Shown here in pieces: positions 52,643-61,285 of a DNA stretch of 64,000 bases. The notes under the pieces were generated by a model that saw only the letters and a list, made by a program, of their open reading frames with translations, searched no databases and was not told the DNA's origin. The first letter of the stretch is position 1, and the number at the start of each line of letters is the position of its first letter. The translations under genes and the position numbers were made by a program. The DNA comes from JAFGAV01 sp041479055 (GTDB lineage Bacteria; Acidobacteriota; Aminicenantia; Aminicenantales; JAFGAV01), in assembly GCA_963702835.1 (NCBI GenBank), contig OY969762.1, positions 682,001 to 746,000 on the forward strand, read 5' to 3'.

Positions 52643-53830
52643 TCACGGGCCGGCCAGGGCTTGGGCCAGGTCGGCCAGGATGTCGCGGGCATCTTCGATG
52701 CCCAGGGCGTAGCGGACCAGGTTGTCGGAGATGCCCGAGGCCCGCCGCTCCTCAGGGTCGAGGGAGATGAAGAGGGCCTGCTGTTGGGCGATGCCCTCCA
52801 CGCCGCCCAGGGTGGGGCCCAGGTAGGGCAGGCGAAGCCGGTCGATGAACCTGGCCGTCCTTTCCAAATCGCCTTTGATCTCGAAGCTGACCACGCCGCC
52901 GAAACCGCTCATCAGGCGCCGGGCCACGGCATGGTCGGGGTGACTGGGCAGGCCCGGATAAAAGACGCGGCTGACGGCCGGGTGGCCTTCCAGGAATTCA
53001 GCGACCTGCTGACCGTTCTCGTTCTGACGCCTCAGGCGCAGGTCGAGCGTCTTGAGGCCGCGCAGGGCCAGGTAGGCCTCTTGCGGCCCGGCCACGCCGC
53101 CGAAAATCCCCCGGAACTCTTTGACCTTGTCTGTGACTTCGCGCGAGCCGACCACCGCTCCGCAGATCACATCGTTGTGGCCGGCCAGGTACTTGGTCAC
53201 ACTGTGGATGACCAGGTCCAGGCCCCAGTCCAGGGGCCTGAGGTTGACCGGCGTGGCGAAGGTGCTGTCCACAACGGTGAGGATGCCCCGCGGCCTGGCC
53301 AGTTTGACCAACTTCTCCAGGTCCATGATCCGCAAATAGGGGTTGGTCGGCGTCTCAGTCAGGATCAGGCGGGTGTTGGGCCGCAGGGCGGCGGCCAGGG
53401 CGGATGGGTTGTCGATGGGCACTTCGCTGACCTGGACTCCCCAGCGGGGGAGCACCTTCAGGGCGAAATCTTTGGTGCGGCGATAAACGCCCTGGACCAG
53501 GATGAAGTGGTCGCCCTGGGCCAGCAGGGCGGCCAGGGCCGAGGTCAGGGCGCACATCCCGCTGGCGAAGAGGAGGCACTGATCGCCCCCCTCCAGGGCG
53601 GCGATCTTTCGTTCCAGCGCCGTTTGGGTCGGATTGCTGTAGCGGCCGTACTCGTCCCGCAGTTCCGGGTCGCCGGCGGCCTTGCCGCGCATAAACTCCA
53701 GGATCTCGGCGGTGTCTTTGAAGGTGAAGGTCGAGGTTTGGACGATGGGCGTGGTCAAGGCGCCGTAGGGCTTGCGCCTGTCCTCGCCGGCGTGAACGGC
53801 CAAAGTGGAAAAAGCGTTATGATCCGTCAT
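52643..53830 (-). CDS. metB: Cystathionine gamma-synthase / O-acylhomoserine sulfhydrylase-type PLP enzyme
   Basis: 395 residues from ATG 53830 (AGGAGGAAG upstream). Cys/Met metabolism PLP family: YGRYSNPTQTALERKIAALE, phosphate-site FASGMCALTSALAAL, Schiff-base Lys in SVTKYLAGHNDVI, and SLGGVE-equivalent TLGGVEG. It makes cystathionine or homocysteine from an activated homoserine. It heads the lysC-asd operon, giving a methionine branch unit, and lies behind a leader RNA with a terminator. Whether sulfide or cysteine is the donor cannot be told. Confidence 0.88.
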   Translation of the reverse strand: MTDHNAFSTLAVHAGEDRRKPYGALTTPIVQTSTFTFKDTAEILEFMRGKAAGDPELRDEYGRYSNPTQTALERKIAALEGGDQCLLFASGMCALTSALAALLAQGDHFILVQGVYRRTKDFALKVLPRWGVQVSEVPIDNPSALAAALRPNTRLILTETPTNPYLRIMDLEKLVKLARPRGILTVVDSTFATPVNLRPLDWGLDLVIHSVTKYLAGHNDVICGAVVGSREVTDKVKEFRGIFGGVAGPQEAYLALRGLKTLDLRLRRQNENGQQVAEFLEGHPAVSRVFYPGLPSHPDHAVARRLMSGFGGVVSFEIKGDLERTARFIDRLRLPYLGPTLGGVEGIAQQQALFISLDPEERRASGISDNLVRYALGIEDARDILADLAQALAGP

Positions 53831-53856
53831 GTTCTTCCTCCTGCTGGGATCAAGCC

Positions 53857-53885
53857 AAAAAAAAAGCCTCATGGTCGGGAGGCTT
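53857..53885 (-). terminator. Intrinsic terminator in the metB leader
   Basis: On the minus strand AAGCCTC (53879-53885), 8-nt loop, GAGGCTT (53864-53870), then nine T. It stands between the leader structure and the metB Shine-Dalgarno, so it can only serve premature termination (attenuation). Confidence 0.88.
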
Positions 53886-54024
53886 ACAGCTTAAGAGTGT
53901 TGAGTCGAGGCGGGGGTGTTTAAGCCGGGTTCATCCCAACCACCTGGGTTGCTCCTGTCACAGGAGCGCCGGCATGACCATGGTCATACCGAGGTGGCTG
54001 AGTGAATCCACGCGTTTCATTTCG
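53886..54024 (-). ncRNA. Candidate cis-regulatory leader RNA with three-way junction, upstream of metB-lysC-asd
   Basis: The minus-strand RNA has P1 of nine pairs (CAGCCACCU at 54000-53992 with AGGUGGUUG at 53945-53937). P1 encloses P2 (eight pairs, GGUAUGAC/GUCAUGCC, 53990-53971) and P3 (seven pairs, GCUCCUG/CAGGAGC, 53967-53951). Junction strands are C, GGC and AACCC. After P1 come GGGAUGAACCC and a GCUUAA/UUAAGC stem, then the terminator. The GGCUU after P1 can pair with AAGCC of the terminator arm. It does not match the SAM-I, SAM-II, SAM-IV or T-box consensus as I know them. Confidence 0.6.
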
Positions 54025-54030
54025 GGGGGG

Positions 54031-54059
54031 ACTCTAGCACGTCGGCCGGAAATTGTCAA
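54031..54059 (-). promoter_or_regulatory. Promoter of the metB leader and operon
   Basis: Minus strand TTGACA (54054-54059), 17-bp spacer, TAGAGT (54031-54036). Transcription should begin near 54024, giving a leader of about 190 nt. Confidence 0.7.
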
Positions 54060-54150
54060 GAAGGCCGGCCTTGATTTTTTCCCTGTCTCAGGAGATAGTA
54101 GTTTGCCGGATGGATATCTGGGGATTTCATTCAAGGAGGCAGGAACAAAC

Positions 54151-54699
54151 ATGAGCCGGAAATTTTTCCTGGTGACGCTGGTATTGAGCCTGGCCTTTGT
54201 CGGCTGGGCCTGCGGGGGCAAGTCCGGTGAAGAGAAAAAAGCCGAAGCGGTGACAAAGTCCCAACCGGCTCAGCCAGAGGCGGCGGTCCAGCCTGAGGAC
54301 CCGGAAGCGGCCGCGGTCAAGGCCGAAGGAGCGGCCGTGGCCAAGGAAATTCTGGACACGTTCGACAAGGCTGTGGCCGAAGCGGCCGAGCTTGCCAAAG
54401 ACAAGCCGGCGGCGGCCGAACTCAAGCCCCGGCTGGAAGCCCTCATCGAAAGATACAAAAAGCCCATGACGGACCTCAACCTCCGCTTTCTGGCTCTTAG
54501 GGATAAAGACGTTCGGGCCTTCGGGGCGGCCAACGGCTATATGGGCGAGAACCGCGGCCGGCATGTCTTCAACATGTACAACGAAAACGCCCTCGGCCCG
54601 GCCATCGCCTATTACAATATTGAAAAAAACGAGCAGGAGATCGTCGAGCTGCTGACCAAAAAGATCATCGAGCTGATCAATATCGCCGTGAAAATGTGA
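54151..54699 (+). CDS. Lipoprotein of unknown function
   Basis: 182 residues from ATG 54151 (AAGGAGG upstream). Lipoprotein signal (LVTLVLSLAFVGWACGG) with the lipid-accepting Cys about residue 21. A Glu/Ala/Pro-rich linker is followed by a helical domain (AKEILDTFDKAVAEAAELAK, FGAANGYMGENRGRHVFNMY). Function unknown. It is followed 54 bp later by dgt. Confidence 0.78.
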   Translation: MSRKFFLVTLVLSLAFVGWACGGKSGEEKKAEAVTKSQPAQPEAAVQPEDPEAAAVKAEGAAVAKEILDTFDKAVAEAAELAKDKPAAAELKPRLEALIERYKKPMTDLNLRFLALRDKDVRAFGAANGYMGENRGRHVFNMYNENALGPAIAYYNIEKNEQEIVELLTKKIIELINIAVKM

Positions 54700-54753
54700 C
54701 CGTCGCCTGACGCTTTTCCCGAAAGCTGTTCCGCCCCTAAGGATAATGACTCG

Positions 54754-55794
54754 ATGAGGTTGAGAATGAAGATCCGCCAGAATAGCGAGCAACTCGAGAA
54801 GCAGATCCTCTCGCCCAAAGCCTGTCTCAGCCTCAACTCCAAAGGCCGGGCCAGGCCGGAAGCCGACCATCCTCTGCGCACGGCCTTCCAGAGGGATCGC
54901 GACCGTATCCTTCACTGCAAATCTTTCCGCCGTTTGAAGCATAAAACCCAGGTGTTCCTGGCTCCCTTCGGGGACCACTATCGGACGCGGCTGACCCACA
55001 CCCTGGAGGTGTCGCAGATTGCCAGGACCATAGCCCGGGCCCTGAGGCTCAACGAGGACCTAACCGAAGCGATCGCCTTGGGACATGACTTGGGCCATAC
55101 GCCCTTCGGCCATTCGGGGGAGGAGACGCTGCGCAGACTTTTGCCGGGAGGGTTCAGCCATTCGGAGCAGAGCCTGAGGGTCGTGGATAAGCTCGAGTAC
55201 GAGGGCAAGGGACTGAACCTGACCCTGGAGGTCCGGGACGGGATCCTGAAGCACTCCAAAGGCCGGGGTGAGATCCTGAACACCAAGTCGGGCGACATGC
55301 CCCTGACTCTGGAGGGGCAATTGGTCCGTATTTCCGACGTCATCGCCTACATCAATCACGACCTCGACGACGCGGCGCGGGCCGGTATCATCAAGGACAG
55401 CGACATCCCCGCCCGCCTGGTCAAAAAGCTGGGGCGGTATCACGCCTTTCGCATCGATACCATGGTCATGGACGTGGTCATGACCAGCCTCAAGGTCGAA
55501 CTGGAGCGGATCGCCATGAGCCCCGGCATCATGGCCGCCACCATCGAGCTTCGGGATTTCCTTTATGATCGGGTCTATCTGAGCGACCAGGCCAAGGTGG
55601 AGCACGCCAAAGCGCGGAAGATCCTGGCCGACCTCTATCGATACATCCTGGCCCATCCGGCCGGCTATCTCAAGGATTATCCCGTCGGCGACCCGCCCGA
55701 AAAACGGGCCGGCGATTTCATCGCCAGCATGTCCGACCGCTACGCCCTGGCCCTCTATGAGAAGTTATTCTTTTTGAGGTCGTCGCCTTTTTGA
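54754..55794 (+). CDS. dgt: dGTP triphosphohydrolase-like HD protein
   Basis: 346 residues. HD-domain metal residues are seen in YRTRLTHTLEVSQIARTIAR, LGHDLGHTPFGHSGEETL and LVRISDVIAYINHDLDDA. The N-terminal segment DRDRILHCKSFRRLKHKTQV is typical of the short dNTPase family. It hydrolyses dNTPs to deoxynucleoside and triphosphate, controlling pool size. ATG 54769 is an alternative start. Confidence 0.93.
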   Translation: MRLRMKIRQNSEQLEKQILSPKACLSLNSKGRARPEADHPLRTAFQRDRDRILHCKSFRRLKHKTQVFLAPFGDHYRTRLTHTLEVSQIARTIARALRLNEDLTEAIALGHDLGHTPFGHSGEETLRRLLPGGFSHSEQSLRVVDKLEYEGKGLNLTLEVRDGILKHSKGRGEILNTKSGDMPLTLEGQLVRISDVIAYINHDLDDAARAGIIKDSDIPARLVKKLGRYHAFRIDTMVMDVVMTSLKVELERIAMSPGIMAATIELRDFLYDRVYLSDQAKVEHAKARKILADLYRYILAHPAGYLKDYPVGDPPEKRAGDFIASMSDRYALALYEKLFFLRSSPF

Positions 55795-55800
55795 AGTCAA

Positions 55801-55829
55801 TTGTGATTCCTCATTGAAGTGCATATAAT
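55801..55829 (+). promoter_or_regulatory. Promoter for transketolase
   Basis: TTGTGA (55801-55806), 17-bp spacer, TATAAT (55824-55829), about 90 bp before the tkt ATG at 55919. Confidence 0.65.
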
Positions 55830-55918
55830 AAACCCTCAACTTTGATGACGACGAAGAGGGGCGGAGTATATTTTCCTCAACCCCCGCCCTGCGGCCAAGC
55901 CCGAACAAGGAGACGCGC

Positions 55919-57748
55919 ATGAGCAAGGTGCAGACATTGGAGAAGATGGCCAAGAGGCTACGGATCCATTCCCTGCGCATGACCACCCGCGCCGGCTCGG
56001 GCCATCCCACCAGCTGCCTGTCCATGGCCGATATGGCCGCCTGTCTTTTCTTCCAGGAAATGAAATTCAACGTGGCCGACCCGAACGACCCGTTGAATGA
56101 TGAGTTCGTCCTGTCCAAGGGGCACGCCGCGCCCATTCTCTGGGCGGCCTATGCCGAAGCGGGCCTCATCCCCCAGGAATCGCTCCTGGATTTGCGCAAG
56201 CTGACCAGCAACCTGGAGGGCCATCCCACCCCCCGCATGCCCTGGGTCAAGGCCGCCACCGGTTCGCTCGGCCAAGGCTTGGCCGTGGGCGTAGGCCTAG
56301 CCTATGCTCAGCGGCTGAGCCGCTCGCCGGCCCGGACTTATGTCCTGATGGGCGACGGCGAGTGCGCCGAGGGCGCGGTCTGGGAAGCGGCCAACGCCGC
56401 CTCGCTCCTCAAGCTGTCGAACCTGTGCGCCCTGGTGGACATCAACCGGCTGGGCCAGTCCGGCTTCACCATGCACCAGTATGATGTGGCCGCTTACACG
56501 CGCAAGTTCAAGGCTTTCGGCTGGACGGTGTTGCCGGCGGACGGCCATAAGATCGAGGCGCTGCTGGAAGCCTTCGATAAAGCTCGTGGCAGCCTGGGGC
56601 CGGCGGTCATACTGGCCAAGACGATCAAGGGTAAAGGGGTATCATTCCTCGAGGACCGGAACGGCTGGCACGGCAAGCCGCTTAAAGAAGATGAGCTTAA
56701 GTCCGCTCTGGCCGAATTGGGCGATATGCCGGCCGTGGACGGCCGCCGGCTGGTCAAGGCTCGCCGGGGCAAGAGTCCGGCTGCCCCGGAGATGAGATTC
56801 GATTTCATCAAGACGGACTACAAGGACAAGACGGCCACTCGGCTGGCTTACGGAAACGCCTTGCTCAGCCTGGGCCGGGTCAACCGGGCGGTAGTGGCCA
56901 TCGACGGCGACGTCAAGAATTCGACCTATGCCGAAAAGTTCTTCGAAGCTTTTCCGGAGAGGTCCTTCCAGTCCTTTATTGCCGAGCAGAATATGGTGGG
57001 CATGGGCATCGGGCTGGCGGCCAAAGGGTACCTTCCCTTCCTGGCCACCTTCGCCGCCTTTCTGACCCGGGCCCACGACCAGGTCCGCATGGCCGCCTAT
57101 TCTTTTTCCAACCTCAAGCTGTGCGGCTCGCATGTGGGGGTGAGCATCGGCGAGGACGGGCCGTCCCAGATGGGGCTTGAGGACCTGGCCTTGTTCCGGC
57201 CCATTCCCGGATGCATCGTCCTCTATCCTTGCGACGCGGTCTCAGCCGAGGCCTGTGTCGAGGCCATGGCTTCTCATAAAGGGATGGTCTATCTGCGGAC
57301 CACGCGGCCGGCCACCCCCATCCTCTACGAGAAAGGGGAGACATTTCCCATCGGCGGGTCGAAAGTGCTGCGGGCCGGGCCGGATGACCGGGCCGTTGTG
57401 GTGGCGGCCGGCATCACGGTCCATGAGGCGCTCAAGGCCTGGGATGAACTGAAGAAGGCCGGCCTTAACGTCAGGGTCGTGGACGCCTACTCGGTCCAGC
57501 CCCTGGATACCCTGGGGTTGCGCCATCATGCCGCCGAGTGCGGCGGACGAGTGGTGGTGGTCGAGGACCATTTCCCGGCCGGCGGGCTGGGCGAGGCGGT
57601 GGCGGGGGCGTTGGCCGGCGGCTCCAGGATCGTGCATTTGTGCGTGCGGGAATTGCCCCGCTCCGGCAAACCGGATGAGCTGCTGGAGGCCTATGGCATC
57701 AGCGCCCGCCACATCCGCCAAGCCGTAGAAAGTTTGTTGGCCAAATAG
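55919..57748 (+). CDS. tkt: Transketolase
   Basis: 609 residues, full-length single chain. Start with AAGGAG; GSGHPTSCLSMADM, TPP motif MGDGECAEGAVWEAANAASL, second half with the catalytic Glu in AEQNMVGMGIGLAAKG and the C-terminal domain VRVVDAYSVQPLD. It shuttles two-carbon units in the non-oxidative pentose phosphate pathway. The length of about 610 is nearer the short animal/DXS-like group than the roughly 660 of E. coli TktA. Confidence 0.95.
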   Translation: MSKVQTLEKMAKRLRIHSLRMTTRAGSGHPTSCLSMADMAACLFFQEMKFNVADPNDPLNDEFVLSKGHAAPILWAAYAEAGLIPQESLLDLRKLTSNLEGHPTPRMPWVKAATGSLGQGLAVGVGLAYAQRLSRSPARTYVLMGDGECAEGAVWEAANAASLLKLSNLCALVDINRLGQSGFTMHQYDVAAYTRKFKAFGWTVLPADGHKIEALLEAFDKARGSLGPAVILAKTIKGKGVSFLEDRNGWHGKPLKEDELKSALAELGDMPAVDGRRLVKARRGKSPAAPEMRFDFIKTDYKDKTATRLAYGNALLSLGRVNRAVVAIDGDVKNSTYAEKFFEAFPERSFQSFIAEQNMVGMGIGLAAKGYLPFLATFAAFLTRAHDQVRMAAYSFSNLKLCGSHVGVSIGEDGPSQMGLEDLALFRPIPGCIVLYPCDAVSAEACVEAMASHKGMVYLRTTRPATPILYEKGETFPIGGSKVLRAGPDDRAVVVAAGITVHEALKAWDELKKAGLNVRVVDAYSVQPLDTLGLRHHAAECGGRVVVVEDHFPAGGLGEAVAGALAGGSRIVHLCVRELPRSGKPDELLEAYGISARHIRQAVESLLAK

Positions 57749-57805
57749 CCGGACATTTTCTTCTCCATTCCCCGGCCGAGTGGCGGCGGGTCACTTCCGA
57801 CGGAT

Positions 57806-58669
57806 ATGCTGATAAAACATCGTTTTTTCCACGGTCATTGGCGAGGAGGATCGGTCCTATCGCGGAAAAAGGGATGTTTTCTTGGAAGAGACAGGCTGGC
57901 CTTGTTGATAGCTCTGCTCGCCATTATTTTAAGTTCTTCAAACAGTCTCATCCTCATCCAGGCCCCGGCCGTTTCGCTCCCCGCCACCGCTTCGGTGACG
58001 CACGTTATCGACGGAGATTCCTACGTGGCTCACTTTGCCGACGGCCTCGACAGAGGAGTTCGGCTCATCGGGGTCAACGCTCCGGAGCTTACGGATGAGC
58101 GTGAAAATGTCCGTTACTGGGCTTTCCTGGCCAAGCGGTTCTCCATCCATCATCTGGAGGGGAGAAAAGTCAATCTTGAATATGACTGGAATAAATTGGA
58201 TAAGTACGGCCGGGTGCTGGCTTACGTCCGGCTTCGGGGCGGAGAGCTTTTCAATGAGCTGATCCTCAGCCGGGGTTTCGCCGCCATTTTTTTGAAATAT
58301 CCTTTCCGGAAGGATTATCAAGAGGCTTTCAGGAGCGCCCAGCAGGAGGCCGTTCGGCGGGGGAGGGGTCTGTGGGGGAAAGAGCCGCCGCCGGAGGTCG
58401 GCCTTTCCGAGGTCCAGGGCCGGCTGGGCGAATATGTCGCTGTTCATTTCACCTGCGCCAGGGTCATGGATGGACAAGGCTATATCTTTGTCAGCCCGGC
58501 ACGGGGAGAGCTGCAGGTCCTGATTTCGAAAGAATCCGGATTGTTGATTCCGCCGGCCGGCCAATTCAAAAACAAGGAGATCGCCGTGGCCAGCTTGCTG
58601 GAGAAGGGCAAGAGGCAGCCCCGGATTTATATATTATTTCAGCGGCAACTTATCATGGGGAAATCTTAA
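57806..58669 (+). CDS. Thermonuclease-family (SNase-like) protein with N-terminal anchor
   Basis: 287 residues. A hydrophobic segment (LLIALLAIILSSSNSLILIQ) anchors or exports it, then an SNase domain (VTHVIDGDSYVAHF, VRLIGVNAPELTDE, DKYGRVLAYVRL) with the catalytic Arg/Asp/Glu set largely visible and GRGLWGK at its end. A C-terminal OB-like extension of about 90 residues is unassigned. Probably a surface or periplasmic nuclease. Confidence 0.85.
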   Translation: MLIKHRFFHGHWRGGSVLSRKKGCFLGRDRLALLIALLAIILSSSNSLILIQAPAVSLPATASVTHVIDGDSYVAHFADGLDRGVRLIGVNAPELTDERENVRYWAFLAKRFSIHHLEGRKVNLEYDWNKLDKYGRVLAYVRLRGGELFNELILSRGFAAIFLKYPFRKDYQEAFRSAQQEAVRRGRGLWGKEPPPEVGLSEVQGRLGEYVAVHFTCARVMDGQGYIFVSPARGELQVLISKESGLLIPPAGQFKNKEIAVASLLEKGKRQPRIYILFQRQLIMGKS

Positions 58670-58810
58670 ACTTTCATGCCGGCCTAATATCTTCGCCCGA
58701 ATTAAAGCCTTAGTGTCCGGGTTTCAGAAAAACTGAAAAACTCCTGCCTGGATAGGCAGGATTGACAAGACAATTTGACAGGAATACCATACCGGCCAAA
58801 GAGGCAGGGA

Positions 58811-59914
58811 ATGGAGTCCGAACGCCTATCCTCCCTGGATGCTTTCCGCGGCCTGGCCATCGCCGCCATGATCCTGGTCAACAACCCCGGATCCTGGAAG
58901 TTTGTCTATCCTGCCCTGCGCCATGCCGAGTGGCACGGCTGGACTCCCACCGACCTTATTTTTCCCTTTTTTCTGTTCGCCGTGGGCGTGTCCTTGGCCC
59001 TCTCGCTGTCGCGGCGGAGGGAGGAGAGGATTGCCCCGGCCAGTATTTATTTTAAAATTTTCAGGAGAGCTCTCATCATTTTCGGACTGGGCCTTTTCCT
59101 CCATCTGTTCCCGATGTTCCACTGGGCCACCATGCGGATTCCGGGCGTTCTTCAACGCATCGCCGTGTGCTACCTGTTCGCCGCCCTGATCTATCTGCCT
59201 TCCGGCAAATGGGCAAGGTTGGGCGTCATCCTGGTCCTGCTGGCCGGCTATTGGCTGGCCTTAAAATTCGTCCCTGTTCCGGGCTATGGCGCCGGCGTCT
59301 TGGATTATCATGACAACCTGGCCGGCTACCTGGACACAAAACTTTTAGCCGGACACCTGTACCGGCCTGAATTCGACCCGGAAGGGCTTCTCTCCACTCT
59401 GCCGGCCATAGCCACGGTCTTGCTGGGCACCCTGGCCGGCAACCTGCTCCTCTCCTCCAAAACTTTTGTCCGAAAAGCGGCAGTCCTTTTCGGCTACGGG
59501 ATGGTTCTCACCGGCCTTGGGCTTTTCCTTCACCCGTACTTTCCCATCAATAAACAGCTCTGGACGAGCACTTTTGTCCTGTTCTCAGCGGGCGCCGCTC
59601 TGCTCATCTTGGGGCTGTTCGTGCTGATGATGGAACTCTTTCGCTTCAAGACTTGGGCTTATCCTTTTTTGGTCCTGGGCTCGAACGCCATTGCCGTGTT
59701 CACAGCCTCGACTCTGATGACCAAGATTCTGACCTGGATCAGAGTCGGTGCGACGGGAAAAACTCAGACGCTCTATTCCTGGATCTATGAACGGGCCTTC
59801 GCTTCCTGGGCCGGCTCGATGGCCGGATCGCTGGCCTTTGCCCTGTGCTATGTCCTGCTCTGGATCTTCATCCTCATCCCGCTTTACCGGCACAAGGTCT
59901 ATATAAAAATCTAA
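58811..59914 (+). CDS. Heparan-alpha-glucosaminide N-acetyltransferase-like membrane protein (DUF5009/HGSNAT)
   Basis: 367 residues from ATG 58811 (AGAGGCAGGGA upstream). The opening RLSSLDAFRGLAIAAMILVN, WHGWTPTDLIFPFFLFAVGV and RIPGVLQRIAVCYLFAALIY are signatures of the HGSNAT/YeiB-like acyltransferase family; about ten helices. The His in EWHGWTP is the family catalytic candidate. Likely acylates a cell-envelope glycan or lipid using acetyl-CoA. Confidence 0.85.
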   Translation: MESERLSSLDAFRGLAIAAMILVNNPGSWKFVYPALRHAEWHGWTPTDLIFPFFLFAVGVSLALSLSRRREERIAPASIYFKIFRRALIIFGLGLFLHLFPMFHWATMRIPGVLQRIAVCYLFAALIYLPSGKWARLGVILVLLAGYWLALKFVPVPGYGAGVLDYHDNLAGYLDTKLLAGHLYRPEFDPEGLLSTLPAIATVLLGTLAGNLLLSSKTFVRKAAVLFGYGMVLTGLGLFLHPYFPINKQLWTSTFVLFSAGAALLILGLFVLMMELFRFKTWAYPFLVLGSNAIAVFTASTLMTKILTWIRVGATGKTQTLYSWIYERAFASWAGSMAGSLAFALCYVLLWIFILIPLYRHKVYIKI

Positions 59915-60246
59915 ACACATTTTTTTCCCCATGATCCCTTCAGGGCAAGCTCATTTACTGAAGAGAGCTAACTGGTACGCCTTTCCCTCGATGAAAAGGA
60001 AACCGAGGTTTGCCGACAATATTGGGGAAGGCGCGGGAGAGCAGGAAAGGACGGAATATCTGGAGTTCATGCCCGGGTGACGTCCCATATCCCGGACAAG
60101 GCCCAGGTCATAGTTTGGTACTTCGACCTCTACGCCAATGCCCATCGGGGGGAGGTGAGAAAGACATCCACCGTTTGCCTCTTGCCTTCCCCATGAATAG
60201 GTGATAAGAATGATTATAATACTATCGGGAGAATGAGGGGCCGCAA
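59915..60246 (+). other. Intergenic with a transposase remnant (see 60020-60196)
   Basis: No intact gene. The first 100 bases hold nothing recognised; the rest is the IS91-type remnant, and the last 50 bases are AT-rich leader to the gene at 60247. Confidence 0.6.
60020..60196 (+). pseudogene. IS91-family (Transposase_32) transposase fragment A
   Basis: Plus-strand translation gives TEYLEFM, then after a one-base shift near 60070 ARVTSHIPDKAQVIVWYFDL and YANAHRGEVRKT to a TGA at 60194. This is the segment between the HPHLHFLVTEG region and the C-terminal zinc-ribbon of IS91-type transposases. No start, no catalytic Tyr; a decayed piece. Confidence 0.7.
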
Positions 60247-61181
60247 ATGGAATCAGCGATAACGTTATATGGCTATTTGTTGCTTACGTTCCTTGGGATT
60301 ATCGTTCCTCTTTTGGGAATTATTCTTTCCCTTTTTAGAGAAGGCATTAAGCAACTGACTGCTCAATATGAAAACCAAAAAAGCAATAGTGATAAAAACC
60401 TACTTGAGCAAATGAAGAAACAGAGTGAGTCAGGTCAGGCTAATATTCCTGAGATACAAGAGAGCATACTTAAATTAAAAGGTATCAAAAAGACTGCTGA
60501 TAAAAAGCTATCCTATTTAATCCCAAGAAACAGCTATTAAGGCTGTTCTTATTTTTGTTTATAGCGTTTCTATTTACGTTAACGGCATTGGTGATAAAAG
60601 AGAATCTCCTTTATAAAGGAGTGGTTGTTGCTCTGAGTTTATTCTTTTTCTTTTCCACTCTATACATCCTGTGGAAGCTATTAGGGATTTTGGTTGAAGT
60701 AAAAGAAACTATTGATACTCGCAGGGGAGAGCGAGAATCAATAATAATCGAATTATTGTCATCATCAGCATCCGGCGATTTTTTAAAAACTGTTTATCCT
60801 CAGATAAATAATAAAACTATTAATAACGATAAGGCAAAGATTGATTTAACTCTCAATGCTAAAACTACTTTGAAAATCGCAGTAGACAATAACGAAAGAA
60901 GGATGGCAAAAAAGGTGGAGATAGGCTTCGTCTTTCCAAGAGAATTTTTGATAGAAAAGAGTGGGCAGTATTCTATATATACCGGAGAAGATGGCACTCA
61001 GATAGTGCGTTATAAGACAGAGGAACTTCAGGGGAATACAACGCAGATATTCCCGGCTTTAATACTTAATCCTATGAAAGAAGGAGATATCCTAGTTAGA
61101 ACATTCATAAAAGCAGAAAACATTGAAGCCAAATATTATTCGGTGCTTTTTAAAGTAAAGAAAGAAGAATTTCCTTCTTAA
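60247..61181 (+). pseudogene. AT-rich membrane-anchored protein of unknown function, split by a 1-base frameshift
   Basis: Frame 60247-60540 (a helix LYGYLLLTFLGIIVPLLGII, then a coiled-coil-like Lys/Gln/Glu region) and frame 60555-61181 (helices FIAFLFTLTALVI and VVVALSLFFFFSTLYILWKL, then a beta-rich domain LTLNAKTTLKIAVDNN). They join as one protein of about 311 residues if the TTAA at 60517-60520 is read TTAAA (KLSYLNPKKQLLRLFLFLFI). Base composition is far more AT-rich than the flanks, so it was probably acquired. No function is recognised. IS630 follows within 50 bp. Confidence 0.65.
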
Positions 61182-61285
61182 TTATTGAAAGTCTAAAATC
61201 CTTCTTCATTTGGAAAATAAGCGCGACTAATATAAACGCATTATTAATTGTTACAATTTGGATTAATTTATGTTAAACTGTTTAT

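Noticed and set aside
53886..54024. SAM-I or T-box identity for the metB leader
   Set aside because: GATGAACCCGGC is reminiscent of the SAM-I P2 region and AGGTGG of a T-box, but the order of conserved blocks, the pairing scheme and the T-box AGGGTGGNACCGCG sequence are absent.
53991..54030. tRNA-like 5' sequence GAGGTGGCTGAGTG on the plus strand
   Set aside because: It resembles a Ser/Leu tRNA D-arm, but there is no acceptor pairing, anticodon arm or T-arm at the right distance. On the minus strand it is P1 of the metB leader.
54055..54080. Terminator at AAGGCCGGCCTT followed by six T
   Set aside because: The palindrome has no room for a loop without losing most pairs, and it overlaps the metB promoter; no plus-strand gene leads into it.
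59951..60145. Minus-strand ORF of 64 residues
   Set aside because: The plus strand of the same region encodes a recognisable IS91 transposase fragment, so this is its shadow.
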